Positions 1-12,100 of a stretch of 64,000 bases of DNA are shown one piece after another. The stretch is from Pohlia nutans. Its lineage: Eukaryota > Streptophyta > Bryopsida > Bryales > Mniaceae. Made by a program: the position numbers and the translations under genes. The DNA lies in contig CM040094.1 in the NCBI GenBank assembly GCA_022496805.1, forward strand, positions 15,523,501 through 15,587,500, read 5' to 3'. The stretch's first letter is position 1; each line of letters opens with the position of its first letter. Below the pieces are notes generated by a model that was not told the origin of the DNA, searched no databases, and saw only the letters and a list, made by a program, of their open reading frames with translations.

Positions 1-32
1 TCACCTCATTTTGCACAGCTGCCACTGCCATT

Positions 33-255
33 CCAAGGATTCATGATTATAAAATGATAAATTCAATTGATCATATTGTGAAAAAATATAATTTAAATGA
101 GACCAAATTTTATATCATCGGAATCAATGAAGAACATTGCATGTGTTAGTCAAGAAATAACGAAATTTGAATGAAAAGAAGTCCTCATAGAACCTGCTCA
201 AAACTGCTAAAAAACATGAGGTCCAATTTGGGCTTCTTGGTCCTTTAGGGGTTAA
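33..255 (+). mobile_element. TTAA-type MITE, family A (copy a)
   Basis: About 220 bp non-autonomous element. It holds the family A core (CCAAGGATTCATG at its left, ATTGATCATATTGTG inside) and ends in GGTCCTTTAGGGGTTAA. The left terminus has lost the TTAACCCCTAAAGG end that complete copies carry. It matches the copy at 15594-15823 along its whole length. It probably lies in an intron of the gene whose first exon is at 804-969. Confidence 0.8.
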
Positions 256-803
256 GTATGTCTTAAAAGGAGTTAGTACATGGATCAAGATCGGAATACA
301 TACACCAATGGAACAAGAACAAGAGAACACAATCCAAAAAATTCCTTCTAAATTTGATTACAAACAAAATTTTAATATTTTTTTAGTAAATTTGTTGTTA
401 AGTATTTTTTTAAAAGGAATACATCACAATCAAATACTATGCATCTTCAAACACTAAGTTGGAGGATACTTTTTCCATCATTACTTTAACCAATTGCTCA
501 TGCATGTACTTCTAAAGGTGATGGAAAAGAAGATTCGTAGTTCAAAATTCAAGAGAACACAATCATTGAAGATTGTCAAAAATGTTATTCTATGAATCGC
601 AAGAGTTGAACACCTTAAAAAGTACCTATTTCTGTCATCTGCAAACCATGCACATTTTATCTGAATAGAGACAAGATCCTCGACTTAAAACAATGTTGGT
701 AAAGAGAATGCAAGAAGGAAAAAAGAGCATTTAGTGCCAACACTATGAATTGAAACGGTTCTACGTTTGCAGCAATTTTCAAGTTTCAGCAATTTTCTGG
801 TAC

Positions 804-969
804 CTGAGAATGATTTTCTATCAATGTGGACCGCAGACGAAACGCGAGCTGGCTGAGGCCATGACCTTCCAAACAGGGAAGACCTAGTTGAGCTCCAATG
901 CTCACTACCACCACCAACACAAGAAATGGCGGAGGACTGAAGAAGAAGTAAAGCCGAGGAAAACCCCAT
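804..969 (-). CDS. First coding exon of an unidentified, possibly plastid-targeted protein (gene leaves the window)
   Basis: Minus-strand open segment starting at ATG 967-969 in good context (CCTACCATGG) and ending at a clean donor, CTCAG|GTACC, after 166 nt. The 55 encoded residues begin MGFSSALLLLQSSAIS and are rich in Ser, Arg and small hydrophobic residues with almost no acidic ones. That is typical of an N-terminal chloroplast or mitochondrial transit peptide. A 13-nt candidate micro-exon with AG/GT borders lies at 626-638 and fits the phase, but it is too short to trust. No later exon was recognised in the first 600 bases, so the rest of the gene lies beyond the left edge. Telo-boxes just upstream (978-1008) support a promoter here. 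The function is unknown; only the targeting character can be inferred. Confidence 0.4.
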
Positions 970-977
970 GGTAGGCA

Positions 978-1008
978 AAACCCTAAACCCTTCTTAAACC
1001 CTAAACCC
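978..1008. promoter_or_regulatory. Paired telo-box motifs
   Basis: Two copies of AAACCCTAAACCC at 978-990 and 996-1008, directly upstream of the ATG at 969 on the minus strand. The telo-box (AAACCCTAA) is a known plant promoter and 5'UTR element of translation-related and growth-related genes. Here it probably belongs to the first-exon gene at 804-969. Confidence 0.5.
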
Positions 1009-3001
1009 TCATGGCAATCACCGCATCTTTCCCAATCCTACAGCAATAGAAATTATTACTCCATCGTCACCTACACAACGGCAACATCCCCCTCCCCGAG
1101 ACAGATCAAAATGCGGAGAATCCGATGCAAACAATCAAATGAAGATTCTGTTATAGGCGCTATAAGAGCGGCGAATTGCAACCGGATCCGGCCTATCAGA
1201 AAACTCTGTTTCTCTGTACACGAAATACTTTCGAAGCAAAGAAGCGCTAAAAAGAAACGAGATGGAGTAGGCGATGGAAACGAGCGGAATTAGCTCTTGC
1301 AAGGCGATTTTCTCGAGACGATGAAGGAAGGATGAGGTGGGAATCGTTGAAGAAATTGTTTACTGTTGCTCTAACTGGCTCATTAACTAAGAGTGAGAGC
1401 AATCCGGGGCGATGGAAACGAAGAAATGGGTGAAGAAAAGCGTGGCAAACGAGGCAGGCAAACGAATCTTGTGGTTTTAATTCAGAGTTCAAGATCTGAC
1501 GCCTGACAATCAGTGTCCCAGTTGGCCTTCCTATCTGTTTCCTCTTCGAACCCTTTAGGTAGGAAAACCAAAAACGGTGAAAATAAGGTGATTTGACCAG
1601 AAGGAATGGAGTTAAGTTAAAATTAAGTGAAATTTTTTTGAGATGAAGAAGAAGAAATGATGAAGAATGCAAGTTGTTTCGTATTTTTATTCCCCGTAAA
1701 TAATTATCTACAATTTCTCAAAGTGTGAAGTTTGTCAAACCCCCTTCTTGTATACTAGACTCTTCCTTTTCTACACATGAAAGCACTTAAAACGGTTAAC
1801 TAATATCACAGAAAACCGCACACAAGGCTACTAAAAATTCAAAAAAAAAATTAGTAATTTTTAGTAAATTTTAGTAATCCTCGTCATGCAAAAATTCTCC
1901 ATTTTCGGTCTACCACCTCCCTGCTTTTAAAAAACTCTAGTGCACGCCTTGAGGGCATTAACCGTTTTTGGTTTTCCTACCTTACATAACATTCAGTAGC
2001 CTCTGTGACTAGCAGCAGTGATCTCAAAACTGGCTAAAATTAGCTGGATTTCTACCCAAAAATGGAGCTGCTAAACATACAAAGAAAGAAAATGAAAATA
2101 AATTTGAAATGTAGCGAGAATGCTCATCATGTTATAAATATGTAGCAACTTCATGAGGTGATATCCACGGATATCATCATGGTATCACCATAATATATCA
2201 AGGGTATTGTCGGATATTATAGAGGTATCGTGAGTAGTACATTCACAAGGTAGCAAAAGTAGATACCATTTATATGGGAGCTAGCATCCTATGCTAAATG
2301 TCATAAAGTGGTTTTGAGATCACTGGTGACTACCAACAGAATGATGTGGAATATTCCACATCATTTCACCCCTTCAATGAAATGATGTGGGATATTTCAC
2401 ATCACATCAGTAACTATGGGGCAAGTGGCATTACGCAAGAGCAATCAACCATGGTAAACAACAATTGTCACTCAATCACAACTCAACAGTGTTTTGTAAT
2501 TTTTTATTTGATTCAACAGTCCATTCAATTACAAATCACTAATCACTCCATATATAAAGGTGGATGAAACTAAAAGGCAGCCTCTTGAAAAGCTTCTGAA
2601 TGTTATGAGTAAACGTCAAAGCAAGTACATGGGGCTTATTTATGAGAGAATAATGGAGAAAAAACAAATTTTCTTTACCAAATTTAAAATGGATTGGTGC
2701 TTTGGATAGGTGATAAGCTAAATTTACTCTAAACTCTTAACTTAAACAATTGTAGAACGATCCACAATCAAATTAAGGAATCGAAGGAAGGAAGGAAGTG
2801 TTATCAGGGAGTAATTGTGAAGAGAGTCACAACGTCTTTTTATTAAAAAAGAGCAAAAATGTGGGCCAACAGTGTCTGCTGACCAACGCAAAAGGCAGGC
2901 TAGCGGTTGTTTTTTTCCCATTTTTTTCTTTTTTTAGCTGTTGTAGACTTTTAAAGATGCTCCTCGGGCTACCCTTCAAAAACCCTTTTGACATTTAAGG
3001 G

Positions 3002-3236
3002 TTAACCTCTCAACGTCAGAACATGCTTGCCTTTGTGGCAAGTAGAATATGGTCTTTTGGTTGTATTTGTATTGAATCCACATATTTAATGGGTTTGAGT
3101 TCAAAACAAAAGTTGGAATTTAAATCAATGTAGTTCTAATGAGTTATTGAGATTCCAATTTAGAGCTTCTTATTGGTAGGAAATGCCAATTATATAGCAG
3201 TGTATCTACTATTCCTTTGGGACGTTTAAAGGTTAT
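3002..3236 (-). mobile_element. TTAA-type MITE, family C (inverted copy)
   Basis: About 235 bp, beginning GTTAACCTCTCAACGTC and ending GGGACGTTTAAAGGTTA. Read on the minus strand it aligns with the copies at 20997-21229 and 46718-46930, sharing CCAATTTAGAGCTTCTT, the mid-element AATTTCAACTT and the ACGTCCC ends. Coding capacity is absent. Confidence 0.75.
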
Positions 3237-5026
3237 CCTTAAAGCAAGACCAACAACATCCATTCTCATGCTCTTATGATGTCTAGTTTGAGTGATAATT
3301 TTTTGGATCAATCCAAGATGTATTGAATTTTTGGGAACCATTTGAAAGTAAGGTCACTTTTTGGACAATGTTTGTGCATTTTGATGGCTACAACTTCGGG
3401 GGCTTGTATCTCCTTCATCCAATATATGTATTCAATAAAAATTGTTGGGTTAGATTCCCCTTGAAGTTTAGATATCATGGTAAAATTCTAATGTCAATCT
3501 ATGTTGTTCTTAATGTTTGGGAGTCATTTTAGTATACAAGTTTATTTTGGACACTTTTTGCTTTTTGGGTCAAATAGGTCACTTTTTAGATTACTTTTTG
3601 ACATTTCAAGGCTACATTAGGGCATATCAAAAAAATTCATGAGTTTTTTTTGGTACCAATGTGTTTATATGATGACTTTGAACTACTTTATAGTTTGACG
3701 TTTTTTCATTTGAGCAGCTTTGAAAACAAATTTCACCTCTAAATATTGCTAGGAAAATCTTAGCATTCATTTTTCACACTAAAACATTACAATCTTGGAA
3801 TCTATGTGGCCAAATGACTCCAAATTTGATTCACATCATCTACAACATGTATACTACAAAATTGTACAGTTGAAATTTCTATACCTCACTTACATTTAGA
3901 CCTATAAAATATCAAAAGCAATGATGTTTTTAAGCCCACAAAAAGCTAGGGACGGTTAGGGGCTAAAAGGTAGATAAAATAAATAAAAAAATAAACTCAT
4001 CCTAGATTATAGGTTTAACCCCTAAATGACGGAGGGGGTAAGGGAAAAACATAAATGTGTTATAAAAATTACTTCTTCAACTTTGATGAAGTTTGGTCCA
4101 AAAGAGAAATTGAGGAGCTTGATGTTTAGTAATTTTCCATACGGTCAAATATCAAAAAATAGTTTTTTATCATCTCATAATGAATTTAGAAGCATTTAAC
4201 TTCAAATATTTATAAGAATCACAAATTCTATTTTTAGAATTTGAAATTTTGTATGATTTGTTAAAAATAGACATTCTATTCAAAAATTGAAAATTGAAAA
4301 TTTTTCAACGGAGAGAACATCATTACTTTCCCCAAATAGTAAGTTTTCTAACACTAGACAATGTAGAAGTGTTTTTCTTTGAAAATTTCTCCCGGGTGGA
4401 GTTTAACTCGAATTGACATGATTCAAATTGGGTTGGAAAGTAGACTTGATTACCTATTTAAAAATATTTTTTATTTTCTATAAAAATGTTTTTTCTATTT
4501 CGGGCAGCCCATAAAAAAAGGGCAGAGACCATAAAATGGTTGATTCGTCACTTAGGGGATAATAACATTCAAACTATTATTGAAATAGAGAACAAGAATA
4601 TTTAGTTTTCAAGTAACTCTAAGGATAATAGAAATATCCAAAAACTATCCAATCATCACGTGATCAAAGGTCAATGACCAATAGTAGGCATATCTACACT
4701 AGTCTAGTATTTAGAGGTGTTGAAGTGCAACCTTTTGTAACAAGCTTTAGAGAGAGGACATGACCTTTGTTTCTTTGAAGAACAATCACAAAGCCTTCCG
4801 ATTTTAGTTCATATGTAGAAGTAAACAAATTTGGTGAAAGTCTCACAATTGTTGGAAGTCAACATTGTAGGGACGTGTTGGTTACTAATCTCTAAGCCAT
4901 AGCAAGTCATTGTGGCCATGCCTAACATAGTCCTCATAGGAGAACACTATAATAATATTCTTTAGCCTTTATAACATCTTCTACTTTGACTCAACATTGC
5001 ATTCTAACATGACTTTGATACATTTA

Positions 5027-5320
5027 AGGTCGAGGCACCTAAAACCGATAACTTAAGCTATCTACACTATTTTTGGACCAGCCATTAATAGGGTGATATT
5101 TTTCCCGGGTTGGAAGTTAGTTTTCGCGGAGAATGCAAATTTTTCCATGAATTATTTCCCAATATTGAAATTTGTACAATTTTTCAAAGTGAAAAGTACT
5201 TCAGGACCCAAAACCGATCACATGCTCTAATGTACAAATGAGCTACATCTTCCCTTTCAAAATCTAGAAATTAGGCCTGATCGGTTTTGGGTACCTGGTC
5301 GGTTTTAGGTGCCTCGACCT
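5027..5320. mobile_element. TA-flanked inverted-repeat element, family J
   Basis: About 294 bp with terminal inverted repeats of at least 20 bp (AGGTCGAGGCACCTAAAACC at the left; its reverse complement at the right). It is flanked by TA on both sides (5025-5026 and 5321-5322), fitting a 2-bp TA duplication of Tc1/mariner-like elements. Its ends AGG...CCT resemble those of families G and H. There is no coding capacity. Confidence 0.75.
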
Positions 5321-6148
5321 TAGTCACAACTCGCTCAAGATTGGTTGGCTTTCTAAACATAAATTTGTATTATTTTTGAATTCTATCTTTGCTCATACAA
5401 AATTAAATCTTGATTTTATAAATTCTTTGCTAAGATAAGAGCATCTGCTATAGTACAACAAATACCCCAACTTCTCCAAATTTTGCCCCTCCAAATCGCT
5501 CTCCTTTTGAAGGAGTCAACATCTCCACTAAACACTACATTTTCTTCTACAATTAACAAGTCATAATAAATAATATCTTACTTTTTGCTTCTACACACTA
5601 AAAGACTTGCAATTGGTTGAAAATATGTTTAGTGAGTTGCACAAGTGGAGTGAACAAGTGACCCAAGTGGAGTGAACAAGTTTAGGGGTTAAGATGTTCT
5701 CTTCCAGCTGCTGCATCTTGAGATCAGACCTAAAATCGAAAACCATCGTCTATCGCTTTCACATCATCAGCTTTGCAATGAAACTGGAATATTAGCTAAG
5801 CTAGCAACATCTAAAATTGCCAACGACCCAATGTGGCCAGCTACTTTTGAACCAAAAATGAACTACTTTTGAACTAGAAGTGAAAGCCTGAAAGCTACCA
5901 ATAGCTTCCCAATTGTTGCTTCACAATTGGTCAAGTTCAATGTTGCTTCGCAGTTGGTCCTTTGTTGTAAGTCTACGGCTTAAAATAGGTGTCTACAACA
6001 CCCTTACTTCAAAAAAATCCTGTAAAATTGCTCATGCTTCCAAAAAATTATGATTCCAAGGCCTTGCACTTCCTCTCAGATTTGCTAAGACATTCATGAT
6101 TTCATTCCATGTTACCTGCACTCCCAAGGTACCACGTCTCTTATATGA

Positions 6149-9100
6149 CTACCTTACCTTCTCCACTTGTTCCTCTTCCAAAATACTGATGTCGTCCTCT
6201 TGTGGCAGCAGCCTCGCATCACCCAGAGTTATGTCATCCGTGACAAACTGGCCTACTTGCAGACCTAGTAAACCAACAATCCTCCTTGCTTTCCTTTCGG
6301 CTCCAACGGAAACAAGGCACTGAAGCAACTCCGTCACTAGCCTGTTATCATCCGTGACTTTTGTACATAGATATTGCTCGGCATCTACCATAGGCAACTG
6401 TTCCAGAGCGTTGCCAACAACTGACGACCACTCTGATGTGTCCAGAGCCACTCCCTGGCCAAGGACCACGTCCAGATAGTTGAGGACCAGAGTGTGTTGC
6501 TTGTGTGTGGATAGCAATGGGAGGAGAATCCTGTACAAGTCGGTACTTGGAGACGAGCCTGGATGTTGCAGACGTCTGGCCATCAGGTGAATTAGCCTTT
6601 CCTGAAAAAACAGAATAAACCAATGTCAACTGCCGAAAAGTGCCACCCGAGCAAGTGCTGCACTAGTAGGAAATGTGTCATTTTCACTTGCTATAAATGA
6701 AAAAGGAATGAAACTGCGCCAGGCACATGGGTTGTATTAGTGCTGGTGAGTAGTTTTGGTCTTAAGAAGACAGAAATATAGATATACTATTCAGCCACTA
6801 TTCACTGTTCCCACAAAGTGGGGAATGAAAAACGACAGATCTGCTACTAGTGCTGTAAAAGGAAATTCACTAAGGTAGAAGCACCAGAAACTGTTAGGTA
6901 CCAATTGTGGTCACTTGTTTAAACTTCAAGAGTTCCCAATCTAGATATCACAAGCATTAATTATGAATACCAAGTTAGCAATTTGATTGGACTAGAAATG
7001 AAAGACAGTCATTGGTACACCTACTAACATCAATACTGGTCCATGCATATTAAGTTTGAAAATTTATAACCAAATCATACATTGTGAAAAAATTAATTAA
7101 AAGTTGAGCTTGGTTGTTTAACCCAAAGTTTTATGTCCTGCAGTTTTTTATCATTGAAAATCAGCGCTCCATGTAGGTTGAAATGCTTAAACTGACGGCA
7201 ACTGTACCCCTTACCTTACACGCCCAATAAGGTTAACCTAAACAACCATAAATGGCTGCTCCATATATGAGTTTAAGTAATCCATTCAAGAAAGGTAATA
7301 AAGTCTATCTATAGAAAGATAGAATTGTACCCTAGTTTTTGAACAATAGAAAAATGTTTAAGCTTCCAAAGTGGAGTTTCTATTTGGCGTGGGTTAACCT
7401 CTAGAGGACTGGCAATTTTTGCAGCCCGAGAAAAAGTATCAAAACCGAGATCGGAGACTAGTACTCCCTCCGTCCCAAAGTTATTGTCATGTTTGAAAGT
7501 GCTTTTTTAAGTAGGTCAAAAGAATACTTCCTTGTGGCTAATTTTATTTAGGTTGCAATGAACACTTGCAATGTTCTTCAATCATTCTAGTGACATAATT
7601 TGGAACCTTTTTTAATCATGTTTCTTACAATATGATCAATGAAATTGGCTCAAAGAAATACCAAGCAAACAAGTTGGACAAGAACTTTGGACGGAGGGAG
7701 TAACAAGGTTTGGTAGGTGAGTTGGTCATACCTGACCAGCTTTGACAATAGGCAAAATGAACCACGCATGGCGCCCACAATCAAGCTGAAATCCACGAGT
7801 GTAAAACTCTTCCAAGACCACTTCAAAATAACCCCAATCTTCACAGGCAGCGCAAGCACCCAGCATGGACTCGTATGTGTGCTCGTTTGGACTCAGCCTT
7901 GGACTAGCTTGAGAAAATCTGCTCTCCCTGTGTCTGCCTCTCTTCACCGACTCAAAAATGTTTCTGGCTTCCTCAAACAGGCGGTGCCGTCCGTAAAGAG
8001 AAATCATGACGTTGTAGGTCCCCACGTTGGGAGCACATACGGATTGCATACGATTGAAGAGAGATATGGCATCTTGCCAACGCCCAGCTTTGTTACAAGT
8101 CCGGATTAATCCAGTGAATGTCACTACATCCGGTTTCTTTGAAGGAAGCTTTACTAGCTTTTCCACCTGCACAATTTGAGATGACATTGTCAGAGCAAGA
8201 GGAGCAAGAGTTTTTGTTACCCGATTGAGGGAAGATTGGAAGGCCACTGTACAGTAGCCCCCCGGTAATGATACGTAATTTTTACAAATGAAGTCAAGCA
8301 ATGATTTTCAAAAGAAGATTTCAGGCACAAAAATTATCAAAACCTGAAACCGCAAATTGCATTGGGTAGGTATTTGAGTCTACTATCAAGAAATGACAAA
8401 TTTTGGGACATTTTAGGATGAAATGCTAAATCCACTTGAATATTGAGTAGTTTTGGATTGATAACTTCATACGCTGATATCTTAGTCAATATGACCTCAA
8501 AACTCCTGATTCTAGAAAGGATTTGCATTCTTTCAGTTGAAAACATTCTTTCCATTGTTACTCAAGAATTGTATCCAAAGTTATTTGAATTGAGGGTAAA
8601 AAATGGAGTTTGGATTTTCATATAAAAATAGGTTTAAAAAGTTAATTTTTGATCAAAACTCAATTGTATGTGTTAGGCATCTTGTGTACTACTACATGTC
8701 AAAATTTGGATCAAATATTCTAATTTATCAAGTTTTAATGACAATTCTTTAAAAAACCAAACTATGTATCATTACCGGGGGCTATTGTACTGTACAGTGC
8801 CCACCAACAAGTTTACGTTCATTCAACTTTTCACAGAATTGCCAATAAAAATTACAAAAATTATAATCTTTGAGCTAATTTGGACAAGTTGTAGTGCACA
8901 AGATGAATCACACATACAATTGAGTTTTGATAATAAATGATGATTTTAAAATCTATTTTTATTTGAAAATCAAACCTTCATTTTTTACCCTTAATTCAAA
9001 CAACTATGAAAACAAATTTTGTTACTTGTGGTTTATAAAACTTTCAATGGAAATGATGTAAATCCATTGTAGAATCATGTTAAAAAAAATTCATGAGTTT

Positions 9101-12100
9101 TGGGGTCATTGTTACTAAAATATCAATGTTTGAAGTTTTTAGTTCAAAAAATGTTCAATTTGAATACAAATATTGTATTTTTTTAATAATTGATCCAAAA
9201 ATTGTTCAAAGAAGTAATTTTTCACACTTCAGATGGTTTAGTAAATATTAATATTAATATTAATATTTTACATATTTATTTATTTGATTCAATTCTTTGA
9301 AAAACTGACCGAACGTAAACTTATTGGTGGGTACTGTACATCAAAAGGTGAAGTGGGTTTACACCTGTACAAGGGCTTCACTTAACCGACCCGCAGTGCA
9401 AAGCGCCGATGCAAGTGCATAGTACACCCCAGCACATTCAATGACCCCTCGACGCTCCATGTCTTGTACCATCTCAATGGCTTTGTCTACCTCACCGGTC
9501 ATGTCAAGGGCCTCGACAAGAGCTGCAAAGTATCAGGATTATAATCATATACTTAGCATACAGTACTACAATACTCCAACCTCTTTCGTGTCAAACAAAA
9601 ATTCACAAGGTCAATAGAACAGACCTTTGAAAGTTAAAGCATTGGGAAGAAAACCTCCTCTCTCCATAATCTCATAATATCTCCAGGCTTTGTCATACTG
9701 CCCTGACTTGACCATAGCCTTCAACCCGAACAATCATACCACATTATAAACTTTAGTTTCGTTTCCAGATTCCAACTTAACACAACATGCAATCTCAGAA
9801 ACCTTAGAAATACTTTCATCAATCAACCTCCACAACCAAGGGTATCAGCTGGTGCAGTTTCTTTGATACTTGCAGAACAGGCTCTCTCACCTCAATTGCG
9901 AGGCCATAAGTGGTGGAGTTTGGCGAGACTCCTGACGACCGTATTTGTTGTAGAACCCATTCCACCCCTTCCCATTGTCTATGAGGTCCACATGCATTTA
10001 TCACCTGTGCCGCCAAGCCCACTTTCCGTCAGGAAACCTAAATCAATTCTCCAGCATGGCTTGAGTGCACAAATATCAAGTAAAAAGTAGGCAAGAAGTT
10101 ACAACAGCTGCACGAATCCTCTAGTTGTTTACCAACATGCACACATAGCCAACTGCACTTCATTCCGAGCTTCAAATTCAAGATCTTGTCTCAAGTTATT
10201 CCGTTTCAGTCAACAATTTCTTTGAAGCATAAATCATCTGGACATTTTATATTATCAATGACCCGGCGGTCATAAACGATAAAGGATATTAGCTATAAAA
10301 GACAGGCAAGATGAAAGGATATTCACTTACAGCATTATAGATCGCAATATCTGGCTCCAGACGCCCATTCCAGTTTAACTGTTTTGGTGAGCCCCTAACA
10401 TGCTTCTTTATGGGTCCTTTTCTTAAGGATTGAATCAAATGAAGCAACTGAGTCAGATGGCCAGCCTTGCCAAGTGTTACAGCTATGCAGTGGTAAGCAG
10501 CCATGTCTGGATAGGTTGAATGTTCCTCCTGTAAAAACAGTACAACCCTGTGAGTAATAAGGAAGAATGCAATACGAGTGTTATACTGGTCGCAAATTCC
10601 CACATGTTGCACGCGTAGTTCTCTATGATGTAACTCGAGTAAGAAGTACATGTGGCAAATTCAACAGTAAACAAAAGTAGGATGAAGAACGTTAACCTCG
10701 TACAATAATTGAAGACTTTATACAATCACAGATACAGAAATCTATGCTGCCAGATTTTAGAACCATACGATCTCTATCATAAGTAAGAGCCTCCCAAAGA
10801 AAATGACTGCAGCAACAGCCAATGCGTTTGAAGGAAACTAGAGAATGATAACATTTAGATTGTGGAACATACACGCATCACGTTGAATACATTCAATGCT
10901 TCTACCGGTCGGAGGCACTTCCCAAGTACAGCCAAAAGCGTCGTACAAACATACCTGCCACAAAACCGAATACCACAGAGATCAAAATTCAAACATAACC
11001 AACATGACCTCAGGAAGAGTACAATAGACTTTAGTGCTTATTCTTCAAACAAACATCATGAGTGTTCAATAGGTGGTTTCATCATAAACTGTCATAAAGT
11101 CCAATACTAAGTGCCACCAAAGGTACTCTTTCAAATCAACAGATATCGTTCACAGTACTCAAATTATTAGCCCCTGAGCGACCAGATGGCCAAAAGTGGC
11201 CGCTTCCGTATCTATAGTTGAAATAAAGCATTTAGAGAAGGTATCAAATTTTAACAACAGAAAGAAGAAATCATGTCCTACATTTAACAATAGAAGTATG
11301 TTTTGAAAGTTACTATACTCCACTACTAGCTTCTTTCTATTTTTAGATTAGGCACTAGAATTAAACACGAGAATTTTCAAGAACAACAATACTGTGATCG
11401 ACTAAATGTTTTTGAAAGTTACTATCAGCAACTAGGTGATTCAGCAAAGGTGCAATAGAAAGCAAAGAGCGACGGTAAAGAGAGAACAATATTAACCATT
11501 AAAGGACCAAGGATTCATAGTTTTAAAATGACAAGTTTAAACAATCATATTGTGAAAATTATGATTTGAATGGGACCAAATTTTATATCACTAGAATCAG
11601 TGAAGAATACTACATATGCTGAATTAAAAATAAAAATAAAATTAACAAAAAAGAATCTACATAAAACCGACTCAAAATCCCTGAAAAAAACAAGAGCCAC
11701 CTGGTAACCTTATGGTCCTTTAGGGGTTAAGAAATATGCGACATATGCAAAATGGGCACCTGCTTCGACAATGCCTGAAATGTTCTCGACTATGTACCCA
11801 GTGCACGGCTTCCATAGCTCTTCGCCATTCACGACGCGCCCCAAGCATTTTCACTAACTCCAGCAGGCGGCCATCCGTCCACTTCAAGCGGGCTCCATGC
11901 ATAAGTCGTGAGAGGACGAAGTTCTGCTTCTTGCCAGCCTGAATTAACCTAATTTCAATCCCCTCGCTGTCAGCTATCCGAAATCCATCGTTTCTAAGGG
12001 AAGCAACAAGCTTGATATAACAAAAAATCCTTGGTGCAAAACATTAGTTTCACCTTGTTTTGTTCCATGCCCACCTTACGCTAGTCCAAGTATCAAGAAT

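Larger units (their letters stand above)
1012..6148. other. Intergenic, AT-rich, no gene recognised
   Basis: Only short open frames are present, without recognisable domains or codon bias. The stretch holds a TTAA-type family C element (3002-3236) and a TA-type family J element (5027-5320). A short inverted repeat with AAAACGGTTAA ends (about 1787-1972) and palindromic GTGGAATATTCCAC motifs near 2346 are also visible. Two other places carry related palindromes (17752 and 45410), suggesting old small repeats. Confidence 0.6.

Noticed and set aside
978..1008. Interstitial telomere repeat
   Set aside because: Only two short AAACCCTAAACCC units next to a gene start, so telo-box promoter motifs fit better.
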